DNA from: Primula veris
Taxonomy: Eukaryota > Streptophyta > Magnoliopsida > Ericales > Primulaceae
Direction of reading: 5' to 3'
Length of the DNA stretch: 64,000 nucleotides
NCBI GenBank assembly: GCA_963682055.1
Contig: OY821742.1
Location: 6,471,816 to 6,535,815 of the forward strand
A model generated the notes under the pieces. It did not search any database. It was not told where the DNA came from and was given only the letters and a program-made list of their open reading frames with translations. The position numbers and the translations under genes were made by a program. How positions within the stretch are numbered: position 1 is the stretch's first letter; each line of letters starts with the position of its first letter. This document shows positions 31,900 to 44,752 of the stretch, piece after piece.

Positions 31900-34628
31900 C
31901 ATCGACAATATGGTCACATTTTAATATGCAGCACTTTCCAAACTTTTAGCCCTATCATTAAGTTGATGGCTCATGATCCGGATTATCCTGAAAATGTCTA
32001 GTCGACTTGATAATTCCGAAGAGTAAGAATCGAAAGTTCGATTTGAATTACTTGAGTTTGGAAATTGAAATTGAACATCCTGTCGATTATGTTCAGACCC
32101 AAATGGACTCACGGAAAGTTTGATGATGCGACTGCAAATGGTTGCACGCACTTCTTGGTCTTGCGCACCAAGATTTATATTTCCGTGTGGGGTCATGCTA
32201 TTTTGCTGCATTGGTCCGTTTGAGGCCCATAGTCACTCAAAACACTAAATACGCACCAGTTGGTTACTGGTTATGAGCCAGATGCCTCATATGAACGCGT
32301 GTTTGAGTGCTTATTATTTTGATTGAGCCCCTATAGCGTTCAAAAATATGAACCTCTGAAGGGGACATAAGTCGATTATGAATCTCCTGCCTATCATTTG
32401 ATAGAGTAACCTTGGCAAGCGATCTCTTTACCGCATGATATGCGAAAGTGACATCGCTAAGACTGTTCTCTCCGTCGTTAGGGGGAGATTTGCACGTTAC
32501 CATTTTTAAGGAACGACGTGAAGTAACGTGGCATAACCCACTCAGTCTTACCTTGATCCCCAAAATTGCACTTAGTGATAAGTAAGTGCATAGACTCCCT
32601 CATGTCTAACTAAATGCTAAACGCATTTAATGACTTTATGAGATGTCACGAGATCATTTATACCTGCTGCAAAATGCTTGCAAGGATAGTCGTCCCTGTC
32701 GGACGCCGTGTTCCTGTCGTAACACGTTGCTTGGGCCGAACCCGCCAAGCAAAGGACGCTGCCATCGGCCGTCAGTCTGTCATCCTTCCCAAGATACGAG
32801 AAAGTTGAGCGGTTCTTAATTCGTTCAGCCCCAGAGGTGGTGAACTGAAACTCGTTTGTCGCACGAGATTATAAAGGATCAAGGATATGTGTGATTTCCT
32901 CCTCATCTTAAGAATCTCAAAATATCTGTCGATCATGATATCTTAGACGATATTGAAGCGAAACGAGACTGTCATTGATTACTTGTTCATATATTTGGTG
33001 ACGACTGATAATATGAACAAATTATGACAGGGAACCATGTACCGTTGCCTGAAGTCAACGGAGAATAGACTGTACTAATGGAAACTTGCAATCCAAGTAG
33101 ACTCCTTAGCGATAGTGTGTTCGGACCTGTAGTTCCAACACCACCAATGTTAAACGAGTTCGTTTATTTGGTTATTCGTAAGGAAAAGTGATGAGAATAA
33201 TGATATTGTAGAATGCTCACCTAGTAGCGCAAGGCTTCTCTCACACCTTGGAATTGATTTCGAGATGGTTGATTTCCTCGTAATGGACGTTATAACGGTC
33301 CCCTACTTTACCAGTTTAGTAGTTTCCGAAAAACTGAGTATGCAGCCATGAATGTGGTCACAGTTTTATCTCTATGGGGATTTAGACAAAGAGATATAGA
33401 TGAAGGTCCCTGTGTGACTTCATAATACTTGAATCAAGTAGTTCCTGACTACGGAACACGATCTCAATTAAATGAGACGTTCACTATATGGATTAATATA
33501 ATCCGAGCGGATATGGTATACCCGTCTAAGTGTGTACTTGATCAGCTTGGGATACTTGAACAAGTATTATGCTCTTGCGTGTTTTATTATGCGATCCATT
33601 TTTGGATTTGCCTTCGAGATGAAGGATCTTGGGAAGACACGGTAGTGATTCGGCATGATGATCGAGTCCCGTAAAGATTGAATCTAAGTCCATGATTCAG
33701 ACTACACCCAGAAGGTGTTATGACGTTTTAGTCATCATGACGCTAAGTCATCAGATTCTCCTATGATCGTTCGATCACTAGACATTGATATAGACCCAAT
33801 CCGTCCCTAATGAGACGATGAAGAGATATTGAACCATGATGTTCATATCTAAGTACAATAAGCGCATTATTGTACTTGGTCTAATGTGTTAGGACGAACA
33901 TCTCGTCTGCTGTGAATGGTCTAGCTCGACACAGTACCGCGCCAACACGCCGCCACTGGACTGGAATAAAAGACATTTTCCGTTACCTTAGAGGTACTAC
34001 GGACATGGGCTTATTCTATCCCTTTGCGCCGAGTGGATCTAGCTCCATTGATCCTCAAAATAACGCAACCCTTGTCGGTTACGCCGATGCGGGTTACTTA
34101 TCAGACCCGCACAAGGGACGTTCTCAATCTGGTTATGTCTTTACCATTGGGAACACGACGATATCATGGAGGTCTCGTAAACAGACCTTGGTGGCTACTT
34201 CGATGAACCACTCTGAGCTACTCGCGTTCTATGAGGCGACTAGAGAGTGTGTATGGCTTCGAGCAGTTATTGGCCATATTCGAAGTACGTGTGATCTACC
34301 TTATGATCCTGATGAACCAATTGTTATTTATGAGGACAACACCGCTGTCATTCATCAAGCGAAACATGGTTACATCAAAGGTGATGCCACTAAACATATC
34401 TCGCCAAAGTTTTTTTTTACACATGAACAACAAGAGCTTCAAAGGATTGAAGTGAAGCATATTGGATCCGAGAATAATCATGCAGACTTGTTCACCAAGT
34501 CACTGCCAAAATATTCGTTCCAAAAAATGTTAGAGCGATCGGACTTAGGAAGCAGTTGTGTGCAAGTGAGGGGGAGCATCCTGACGTATGCTTATCACCC
34601 TGTTGTGGGTATCCTCACATATGCTTAG
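31900..34628 (+). pseudogene. Broken copia pol remnant; RNase H part still open
   Basis: Integrase-like (HTQNG, then a SVWGHAI motif), reverse-transcriptase-like and RNase H-like segments appear in the expected order, but frameshifts and stops separate the first two. From 33912 to 34628 a 238-codon frame stays open and carries the copia RNase H pattern: YADAGY with the first Asp, HSELLA with Glu, YEDNTAVI with Asp, and HADLFTK near the end. No start codon context suggests it is translated separately. It is best read as the surviving tail of a dead polyprotein. Confidence 0.85.
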
Positions 34629-34699
34629 CACCCTGTTGCATGCAAGTTCTCACTAGTTATTATTTCCGCACCCAGTTGTGTGCATGTGAGGGGGAGTAT

Positions 34700-35160
34700 G
34701 AATGGTTGCATGTGTACTCTTTTTGTCCTTAGTTCAAGGGTTTGTCCCACTGGGTTTACCTTGACAAGGTTTTTAGCGAGACACACTTCTAATCCCGTTC
34801 TCACTTATGATTGCCGAAATCAGGGGGAGTATCCAGTTGTATACTTCTAACCATCGTGCACTCTTTTGTCCTTCGATTAGAGTTTTGTCCCACAGGGTTT
34901 TTTCTAACAAGGTTTTAATGAGGCACACTGTGTATGGTTATTTCTCCCGTTTTTACTGCCAGTTATGCACTCTTTTGTCCTTCGACCAAGTTTTTTCCCA
35001 CTGTGTTTTCTTGGCAAGGTTTTGATGAGGCATATATTTTCTAGTCAGTTCATTCACGCACATGTATGGCGTTTCGGCCCACTCCATTCGGCAACACCTT
35101 TTTTTTGTCCTATGATCCGGTTTTTTTTGTCCCACATCGGGTTTTCCGGACTTGAGGTTT
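34700..35160 (+). repeat. Repeated 3' untranslated motif of copia element 1
   Basis: A block of type TTTGTCC...TCCCACTGGGTTT...AAGGTTTT...GAGGCACA occurs about four times (near 34725, 34865, 34975 and 35105), spaced 110-140 bp. GGGGGAG purine runs recur near 34570, 34690, 34823 and 35246. The same arrangement occurs in element 2 at about 42100-42540. It is the region between RNase H and the 3' LTR. Confidence 0.8.
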
Positions 35161-35252
35161 TATGTGTTGACAATAGCGAATGCGACTCAACAACTCATCA
35201 GAGTCTATGAAGACGAGGAAGCTTGCAGTATGTTTGGACACCCAAGGGGGAG

Positions 35253-35504
35253 TGTTGCGATACATTGTATGTGGTTGTCCATATTCATGTATCGGTTACA
35301 TACATTGTGTATAACCTTTGAGTTTATGACTTATGGCTTTCTAGCTTCTCGCATATACATGTATCTTGTTCACCCCTCCACTATATAAAGGGGTTGAACT
35401 CTTCATAGTTGAACACACATATTCATACTTGAATAAGACGATTTTACTCTCTCTCCATACATATCTTGCTATGTCGATACTTTGCTAATAGTTGTCACAC
35501 AACA
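35253..35504 (+). repeat. 3' LTR of copia element 1
   Basis: 252 bp, followed by TSD AACAT. Visible differences from the 5' LTR are three substitutions and one single-base deletion. Confidence 0.93.
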
Positions 35505-35763
35505 AACATTTAATAATTCAAACCAAAATTCAAACATAGTAAACACTTAATTGTAACTCCTCCGGCGATTATCTTCCCGCGAACTAGATCTTCTTCCACA
35601 TCTATTGTAAATAGCTTATTCTCCTGCTGCTACTTCGCTACTGTAATCCTCATCCGTTGACAATGATCTAACAATATGAACACGAGTTTTCCCATGAACG
35701 ACTTTGCTAACACCAACGAGAATGTGATGAATTAACAAGCATTAACTAATTTAGAAAAAAAAA
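35505..35763. other. Short spacer between copia element 1 and the duplicated HARBI1-like 5' fragment
   Basis: About 250 bases with no recognised gene or repeat. It is the host DNA into which element 1 inserted; the paralogous block at 44428 does not extend into it. Confidence 0.5.
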
Positions 35764-35770
35764 ACAATGT

Positions 35771-36001
35771 TGCTTAACCTGTCATAGTAGAAAGGCATCA
35801 CCATTGACACACACCGAACACAACCATGGCGGCGAACGAGAGGCGGAATAACACAAACAATAACAAGACCCACCCATATTACCACCGCCACGTCATCCAC
35901 ACCCAAACCGAAAGCCAAGATCCACTTATCGGGTCCGTTTTTGATCAAAGTGTTATCAAATAGTGAAACTACCAATAATTAAAATAGAAATATATTAAAA
36001 G
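35771..36001 (+). pseudogene. Decayed 5' fragment of the HARBI1-like gene, copy 1
   Basis: It matches 44428-44660 with about 3% difference by eye. Around its ATGGCGGCGAACGAGAGGCGG it resembles the true gene start at 44753 (ATGGCGGC, AGAGGCGGAA, AGACCCACC, CCGCCACGTCA, AAGATCCAC) but the frame drifts and ends quickly. It is cut at 36001 by copia element 2 and continues after it at 42847. Confidence 0.75.
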
Positions 36002-36242
36002 TGTTGTAAATCATTACTATATGAATGTTACAAGACTTTAGGTTTTCACTTATAGCTTAGTGGGAGTTGCAAATTTATGTACTAATGGTTATTATGTGTG
36101 TGATGTAAGTTAGCTCAACCTCTACAATATATAAAGGGGTGAGGGTTGTATATTGCATATGGACATTCCTTCGTTAATACAAGAGCTACGTCTTCTCTCT
36201 CTATATATACATATATACGTATGGGCTAATTCGCTTACAACA
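36002..36242 (+). repeat. 5' LTR of copia element 2
   Basis: 241 bp with a TATA-like ATATATAAAG at about 36127-36136. CGTTATCGACACTTTGCTT follows, shared with element 1. Confidence 0.9.
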
Positions 36243-39200
36243 CGTTATCGACACTTTGCTTGAAAAAAACCCACCAATAAATCGTTTAGCTGGAGCATTT
36301 GGACTATTTCTCCCTTGAAGATTGAGATTTTTTGCTCGGAGATTGAGATATCAATCATGGAGATTGAGTATAAAACTTTTAAAAGTTTATCGATCTTCAC
36401 CAACATACCATGAGAACGGTACATAATTTTTATTTATATAAAACGTAGAAATTGCATGACTAATCAAGAATAAAACCGAAAATTTCATGTTTAGGATGTA
36501 TATCACATGATAGATGGTTTATTTTGATAAAAAATGGCTATTATAACCCATGTATATCACTTATAAAACAAGTTAAAACTTGTATGTGAATCTGTCAGAC
36601 CAAAACTGTCACTTTTAGAACACTGCAGGACCATTCTGAAATTTTCTGAAACGGTAAGACTTCGATGTAACTCTTTGCAAACATAGGACCAGTGCTGTAA
36701 TTATCTTAAACTATTGGATTGCCGCTGTAAATTAGCTAAAACTGAATATAGTTTCTCTTATTTACACCCGTAGTACCCGTAGTTCTCCCTTTTACACAAA
36801 AACAATATATATGTATTAATTTGCTCATGTTTGGTCCAAATTATACATAGTCATGTTTTTAAAAAACGGAAATTGCATGTTTTAATGATAAACCCAAATA
36901 CTAATTAGTTTCTGAAATATGTAACTGAAATTATTATTTCTGGAATATGATAATTACTATTTGTGTGGCATGAATTTGTAAAATTAAGATACTTAATGAC
37001 TAGTAATTAAATGCTTACGAGTTATAAAAATAAAAAATTATGACTTTGGTTACTAGTAAATAGTAATTGATGTTTAAGGGTAGTAACAATCGTAAGTTAC
37101 ATGTGTAAATCTCGTAATTTTTTTGTAACTTCAAATCACGTATTAATGTAGACTGATTAAATGTCTATTATCATATGATTGTGTTAATTATTAATTTTTA
37201 AGCTTGTGTCTATTTAACGAATAGAATGTGTGAGCTTAAAATTTTACACAATAATTTGCGAAATCATATATTTTCACATTTAAGTTGGAAAAATTATGAA
37301 CCTTCCCCAAATAGGCTCACCTATTTGGATACGATGTCTAGGAAAGATACAGGCGGATAGTTCCTATCCTAATGAGGTCAGGTTTTAAGTGACATTCGTG
37401 CCCTCCACCATCACCGTCTTTCCTGGTCGTTTTTCAAGTAGAGCTACCGAAAGGGGTTGACTAAATAATAATTTTCCCGAGTGTGTTTATATAGTGATGT
37501 ATGTTTCGCCGAATTGGTGTTTCAGTATCGATCCGTCGCTCGATCAATGAGAACCGATTCACATAAGAAGCAAAACTAATGTTTTCGAACCTGTCGTTTC
37601 GAAAAAACGTTTGTGCTTGTGCAAACCATAAACATATAAACCAGTCGTTTTATATGATAAATAATCCAGAACTCCCAACACATGTTGGATGCCATCTATG
37701 ATGAGAAAAAACGTAAAACATACTTGCGAAATGACTGTTTAAACGTTGATTTTAATCCGTCACCACATGTTAGTCACCCTGATGTGTGAAAATGTGATGC
37801 CCAAAATTTTTTTTGGATCCCTTCTTTGATGAGTAAAACACGAATTTGTTGTTACCCTCGAGATGAATGCTAAGACGTTGATTTTATTCCGCCGTCACAT
37901 TTGAGACGTGATGACGTCTAACCAATGTCTGAAATTGACATATTGGAGCTATCATTCACCAAAATACTAGCTTGGAAATTGTATTCCATAAGCAGTATCG
38001 TGAATTTATATTCACCATGTTCCTTTATCGCCCATCTATTATTGGATAAGAAAATTACCCCGGTGAGTAGTTTTAATCCTATTGGGTCAATGGCGAATTG
38101 TTTGCCGGATATTAATGCTCTTCGTGTACATTTTTTTTCCACGAATCGAGAACCGAGACAAGTGTTATTTGTCTCGAACTGTCGCGATCCCGATGAATCG
38201 CCTAGCCAAGCGAGATTTTAGACAATCGTCAAAATCGAAAACATGTGGCTCCAAGATAGTAATTGAAAGGAACAATATGGCCCGTTATCACAAAGCAAGA
38301 GATAATGCTCAATGAGACAACTCTATACAATAAAGACAAATATCATGCACGGTTACTCCTTAAATAGTTCAAAACTATTATAAAGGTGAAAAAAAAACGA
38401 TGTTAATGTGGTTAAACCTAACGGAAATGAAACTCTTGAGACCCCCGATTTTGTGCCTCAAATGAGTTTGATACCTTTCTTTATTGATTTTGATAAATCA
38501 TTGAGCCATTTTTTTCGCTCATCTGGATTATGTTTTCCATTTGGATTATTATTTTCCATTTGGACCATGCTTTTGGATTATGGTTTGCCTGTTTACGAAA
38601 TTTCTCGAAATAATTTAAAGTGTTTTGAGCAAATTCTTTTGACAAATGTGATCAAATTTTAAATTATGAAATTTTTGGCAATACATGTGGGGTAGTTGAT
38701 TTTTTTGGAAATAGTGGGTAACAGTGTACCACATAATTTCACCAACTACTTGCCTAAAAGAGTACTGAGTGACAACGATTCTGGACCTGTCGTTCCAAAT
38801 CAAAAATTTTGGTAAAACCAAATTGATTTGTCAAATATGAGATCTTATACTCATGTAGGTCCTGTCGTACCTTGTTGAGTTATAAAATATTCGAGAAAAC
38901 CAGTGTTATCTGGTAATAGCTCATGAAAGAATTAATTTTTTTTTACATAACCTCCATTTAATACGATCAAAAGCGTATTTTAGAGGAGTTGAAATGTCTT
39001 TCAAGTGGTTGCTACCACATTTTTTAAAAGCATTTAAAGCTACCTTATCATTTCGCCTGTCTCGATTGATAAATGATTTAGATGCTAAGATATGATTGTC
39101 TATACTATCATTCGCCTGTCGTTGATTGATCAGAGCATTTTGATATTGTGGCATTGACCGGATGAGATATTCCCGGGTCAAAAGATGATGCTTGATTTAT

Positions 39201-42200
39201 AATCGCATCGCATTTGGATTCTCTCTGAGAATATATTTCATGATTAATCCGAAATTAATGCCGCTAATGCTCACTTTGAAAGACTAGTATGTGTCAAGAT
39301 CACGAAATGAACTCATAGAATTCTTGTAAAGAATTGAAGGAGTTATTGTGGACTTATCCAACCATAAGACGGACCATAAATATAAATGGTTATGGTTGAT
39401 GCATCGATAATATGGTCACATTTTACTATTGTCCACATAAATGTAGCACTTTCCAAACTTTTTGCCCTATCATTAAGTTGATGGCTCATGATCCGGATTA
39501 TCCTGAAAATGTTTAGTCGACTTGATAATTCCGAAGAGTAAGAATCGAAAGTTCGATTTGAATTACTTGAGTTTGGAAATTGAAATTGAACATCCTGTCG
39601 ATTATGTTCAGACCCAAATGGACTCACGGAAAGTTTGATGATGCGACTGCAAATGGTTGCACGCACTTCTTGGTCTTGCGCACCAAGATTTATATTTCCG
39701 TGTGGGGTCATGCTATTTTGCTGCATTGGTCCGTTTGAGGCCCATAGTCACTCAAAACACTAAATACGCACCAGTTGGTTATTGGTTATGAGCCAGACGC
39801 CTCATATGAACGCGTGTTTGAGTGCTTACTATTTTGATTGAGCCCCTATAGCGTTCAAAAATATGGACCTCTGAAGGGGACATAAGTCGATTATGAATCT
39901 CGTGCCTATCCTTTGATAGAGTAACCTTGGCAAGCGATCTCTTTACCGCAAGATATGTGAAAGTGACATCGCTACGACTGTTTTTCCCGTCGTTAGGGGG
40001 AGATTTGCACGTTACCGTTGATAAGGAATGACGTGAAGTAACGTGGCATAACCCACTCAGTCTTAGCTTGATCCCCAAAACTGCACTTAGTGATAAGTAA
40101 GGGCATAGACTCCCTCAAGTCTAACTAAATGCCAAACGCATTTAATGACTTTATGAGATGTCACGAGATCATTTATACCTGCTGCAAAATGCTTGCAAGG
40201 ATAGATGTCCCTGTCGGACGCCGTGTTCCTGTCGTAACACGTTGCTTTGGCCGAACCCGCCAAGCAAAGGACGCTGCCGTCGGCCGTCAGTATGTCGTCC
40301 TTCCCAAGATATTAGAAAGTTGACTGGTTCTTAATTCGTTCAGCCCCAGAGGTGGTGAACTGAAACTCGTTTGACGCACGAGATTATAAAAGATCAAAGA
40401 GATGTGTGATTTCCTCCTTATCTTAAGAATCTCAAAATATCTGTCGATCATGATATCTTAGACGATATTGAAGCGAAACGAGACTGTCATTGATTACTTG
40501 TTCATATATTTGGTGACGACTGATAATATGAACAAATTATGACAGGAAACCATGTACCGTTGCCTGAAGTCAACGGAGAATAGACTGTACTAATGGAAAC
40601 TTGCAATCCAAGTAGACTCCTTAGCGATAGTGTGTTCGGACCTGTAGTTCCAACACCACCAATGTTAAACGAGTTCGTTTATTTGGTTATTCGTAAGGAA
40701 AAGTGATGAGAATAATGATATTGTAGAATGCTCGCCTAGTAGCGCAAGGCTTCTCTCACACCTTGGAATTGATTTCGAGATGGTTGATTTCCTCGTAATG
40801 GACGTTATAACGGTCCCCTACTTTACCAGTTTAGTAGTTTCCGAAAAACTGAGTATGCAGCCATGAATGTGGTCACAGTTTTATCTCTATGTGGATTTAG
40901 ACAAAGAGATATAGATGAAGGTCCATGTGTGACTTCATAATACTTGAATCAAGTAGTTCCTGACCACGGAACACGATCTCAATTAAATGAGACGTTCACT
41001 ATATGGATTAATATAATCCGAGCGGATATGGTATACCCGTCTAAGTGTGTACTTGATCAGCTTGGGATACTTGAACAAGTATTATGTTCTTGCGTGTTTT
41101 ATTATGCGATCCATTTTTGGATTTGCCTTCGAGATGAAGGATCTTGGGAAGACACGGTAGTGATTCGGCATGATGATCGAGTCCTATAAAGATTGAATCT
41201 AAGTCCATGATTCAGACTACACACAGAAGGTTTTAGGACGTTGTAGTCATCATGACGCTAAGTCGTCAAATTCTCCCATGATCGTTCGATCACTAGACAT
41301 TGATATAGACCCAGTCCGTCCCTGATGTGACGATGAAGAGATATTGAACCATGATGTTCATATCTAAATACAATAAGCGCATTATTGTACTTGGTCTAAT
41401 GTGCTAGGACGAACATCTTGTCTGCTGTGAATGGTATAGCTCGACACAGTATCGCGCTAACACGCTGCCATCGAAATGGCATAAAAGACATTTTCCCATT
41501 ACCTTAAGGTATTTGTGGATGAGGGCTTGTCTTATCCCATTTTGCGTCATCGAGTGTACCTACCCCATTCGGTACTCGAATTAACGCAACCCTTTTTCGG
41601 TTATACCGATACTGGTTACTTATCAGACCCGCATAAGTGATATTTCTAACATGGTATGTCTTTACTATTAGGAATAAGGCGATATCTTGGTGGTCTTGGA
41701 ATGACTACAAATGAATCACTCTGATCTCGTGCTCTATGAGACGACTAGAGAGTATATGGTTTCGAGCTAGTATTAGCCATATTTGAATTACATATGCTCT
41801 GTCTCACGATCCAGATAAAACACTTGTCATAGAAGACAACTTGTTGTTATCGATTAAGAGAGACATGACTACATTATGCTATTTAGCATTTATCGTCGAA
41901 ATAAATCTTCACATATGAAGTTTAAGAGCATCCTGTCGAATGCTCGTTTTAGTCCACGTTATATTTTCTTGCATACAGTCATGTGCAAGTAAATGAGGCA
42001 TACAGGTGAATGCTTATTGCACTAATTACTACTTAGTCGAAATCCTCGCACCCTGTCGTGTGCAAGTGAGGGGGAGCATCCAGCCGCATGCTCGTGTACT
42101 CTTTTTGTCCTTAGACCAATGTTTTTTCCCACTGGGTTTTCCTTGGCAAAATTTTTTTAGCGAGACACATTTCTAATCCCGTTCTCACTTATGATTGCCG

Positions 42201-42620
42201 AAATCAGGGGGAGTATCTAGTTGTATACTTTAACCATCGTGCACTCTTTTGTCCTTCGATTAGAGTTTTGTCCCACATGGTTTTCTCTAACAAGGTTTTA
42301 ATGAAACACACCGTGTATGGTTATTTCCCCTGCTACTACTGATAGTTATGTACTCTTTTGTCCTTCGACCAAGTTTTTTCCCACTGGGTTTTCTTGGCAA
42401 GGTTTTGACGAGGCACATATGTTCTAGTCAGTACATTCACGCAATTGTATAGTGTTTTCGGCTCACTCCATTCGGCAACACCATTTTGTCCTATGGTCCA
42501 GGTTTTGTCCCTCATCGGGTTTTCCGGAACCAATGTTTTATGTGTTGGCATATGTGAATGAACATTGAAGATGGAGAAGCTCAAGTGAAGTAAAGTCTAT
42601 TTCGCACATCCAATGGGGAG

Positions 42621-42846
42621 TGTTGTAAATTATTTACTATACGAATGTTACAAGACTTTAAGTTTTCATTTATAGGTTAGTGGGAGTTACAAATTTATGT
42701 ATTAATGGTTATTATATGTATGATATAAGTTAGCTCAACTCTATGATATTTACAATATATAAAGAGGGAGGGTTGTATATTTACAAGAGCTATGCCTTAT
42801 CTCTATATATACATATATCTATATATAGGCTAATTCGCTTACAACA
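42621..42846 (+). repeat. 3' LTR of copia element 2
   Basis: 226 bp. It differs from its 5' partner by roughly 20 substitutions plus two larger indels by eye, about 9% divergence. The preceding purine tract is CAATGGGGAG. Confidence 0.9.
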
Positions 42847-42952
42847 AAAAGTGAATAAATTGAAGAAAAACTTATTACTTGCACCAAAATAACCAGATCT
42901 CCCCCACTTTCACACACAGTGAGACACACTTTCACCACACACACATAAAACC

Positions 42953-43222
42953 ATGGCGGCAACCAGAGGCGGAAGACGACAAACAACCACCAGACCCACC
43001 GCCACGTCACCGAAACCAAAGATCCACCGTCGCCACATCATCTCCGCCACCACCGCCGCCTTAACAAACTCAACAAACAACTTTTTAAATACACACGACC
43101 TATATATACTCCCTTCACAAACCCTAACCCTTCACTCCACATTAGCCTCCCTAAACACTAAACTCAAATCCCTAATTACCGAACTCCCTATCCGTAACCC
43201 TAATCTCTCTCTATCTCCGTAA
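42953..43222 (+). pseudogene. Truncated first exon of the HARBI1-like gene (upstream duplicate)
   Basis: Its 89 codons starting MAATRGGRRQ are nearly identical to residues 1-88 of the gene at 44753, with two visible base differences in 266. At 43219 the sequence leaves the homology and a TAA follows at once. The preceding ~100 bases (promoter and leader) are duplicated as well. It lacks the rest of exon 1 and all of exon 2, so it cannot make the transposase-like protein. It could still be transcribed. Confidence 0.88.
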
Positions 43223-44427
43223 GAAATAATCAAAACCAGTGTAATCTTTATTAATTTCGAATTGGAATTGAAATTACATATTACAATATGTAGGTACTGA
43301 ATAGAAATTAAAGCAAACGTTATTAAGATTATTATTAATTAATAATCTGATGTACTGAATTGCAATAAATAGAAACTGCCGGACTGGAAAGTGTAAACTT
43401 AACAGCCGGATTGTTCTGATTGAAATTGAAATAACAGGACTGAATTGAAACTATTCTAATTACTGAATTAAATTACAGAATTGAAATTACAGAATAAAAC
43501 AGTACTTTAAAAAAATTACAGAAAGGTAAAAACAGAATTAAAAGGCTACAGCTAAGGACAGCAAATTAAAATACCGAAATAAAAAATACAGAATTAAAAG
43601 ACAGAATATAAATAACAGAATTTAAATGCGGAAATTAAAAGGACATAATTAAAAGACGAGGCAACTGTAAACAGTCTGCCCTTAACCGATATTCGCCCAA
43701 CCACCTTAATGTTTTTGGTTGCGTTGGCGCTTCGATCCCAAGGTACAACGTCTCGGATGACTCATCGGAAACTGGCGACGAGTCAAGGTCGAGCTGTTGG
43801 TGGTTGGTTCTCTCTGTTTCTAATATGCTATGAGAAAAAAAAATGTATGCTGTTTAGAGATGATTTTTCGTGTGTTTTGAATGTGAGAGGAAAGTTGCCT
43901 AATCCGCCTCCATTACTGCAGGAGTTTCAAACTTGCTGAAACTCTAGGGACTGCTCTTGTAAATATACAAAAGTCCCCAAGACCTAAGACCCGAGACATT
44001 CCCCAAATCTCAAGGCCTGCGGCCCATGACCCGAGACCCGAGCAAGCATGCGTGTGGTACACACTAACCCACTCATGGGTATGTGGACATGATAGTTTAA
44101 CAACTACATGTGATGGACTTGTATTTATATTGTAAAAATCACTCATGATTTCACAATGTGGGATAGCTCTCATGGTTTAAATCTCATTTATTTTTTCATT
44201 TTCCAGCATTGGTATTTATACCTCTTTCGAGTACCAACCTTCGAGACCAATTATCATTCACACCCATTCTCCGAATAGGTCATGCGATATACCGTTGCGA
44301 AGCTCGTCGCACGAGCTACTCAAACGCTTTGAGTACGGGTTCAGAAATTCTGAGTAATCATATCGAATATTGACTCAAAGATGATCTCTGATCACTCGGA
44401 ACACCCATGTTTAAAAAACATGTTTTT
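43223..44427. other. Region between the duplicated HARBI1-like 5' ends
   Basis: No gene is recognised. At 43440-43650 the sequence is an irregular low-complexity repeat based on ACAGAATTAAAA. The part at 43660-44420 is more GC-balanced, with blocks such as AAGACCCGAGAC repeated loosely around 43980-44045, and may be a transposable-element remnant I cannot classify. Confidence 0.45.
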
Positions 44428-44660
44428 CAACAAACCTGTCACAGCAGAAAGGCATCACCATTGACACCCACCGAACACAACCATGGCGGCGAACGAGAGG
44501 CGGAAGAACACAAACAATAACAAGACCCACCCATATTACCACCGCCACGTCATCCACACCCAAACCGAAACCCAAGATCCACTTATCGGGTCCGTTTTTG
44601 ATCAAAGTGTTATCAAATATAGTGTAACTACCAATAATTAAAATAGAAATATATTAAAAG
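44428..44660 (+). pseudogene. Decayed 5' fragment of the HARBI1-like gene, copy 2
   Basis: Paralogue of 35771-36001. Here it runs uninterrupted through AATATATTAAAAG into AAAGAAAAACTT and then into the intact gene start, showing the pre-insertion arrangement of copia element 2. Confidence 0.75.
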
Positions 44661-44752
44661 TAAAGAAAAACTTATTACTTGCACCAAAATAACCAGATCT
44701 CCTCCACTTTCACACACAGTGAGACACACTTTCACCACACACACACAAAACC

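Larger units (their letters stand above)
28465..35504 (+). mobile_element. Ty1/copia retrotransposon, element 1 (decayed coding region, near-identical LTRs)
   Basis: LTRs at 28465-28717 and 35253-35504 begin TGTTGCG and end ACACAACA. The 5-bp direct repeat AACAT flanks the element (28460-28464 and 35505-35509). The polypurine tract CAAGGGGGAG abuts the 3' LTR. The internal region follows copia order: integrase remnants around 32050-32260, reverse transcriptase remnants around 33200-33690 (for example GATTTAGACAAAGAG and MKDLGKTR), then RNase H at 33912-34560. The frame is broken many times, so no complete Gag-Pol can be made. By eye the two LTRs differ at about four positions, which implies a recent insertion of an already defective genome. 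Confidence 0.92.
36002..42846 (+). mobile_element. Ty1/copia retrotransposon, element 2 (defective)
   Basis: LTRs 36002-36242 and 42621-42846 both start TGTTGTAAAT and end TTACAACA, and the TSD AAAAG is perfect (35997-36001 and 42847-42851). The related block at 44428-45018 carries the same flanking sequence without the element, so it acts as a paralogous empty site. The interior aligns with element 1 from the primer-binding region to the 3' end. It is nearly identical at 40340-41190 (against 32830-33690) but much more diverged through the RNase H region (41430-42000), where element 2 has lost the open frame. The LTRs are unlike those of element 1. Confidence 0.9.

Noticed and set aside
31921..39726. 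Conserved minus-strand frames present in both copia elements (31921-32211 and 39343-39726)
   Set aside because: The plus strand at this place reads as copia integrase (HTQNG and SVWGHAI motifs), so the minus frames are shadows kept by shared ancestry.
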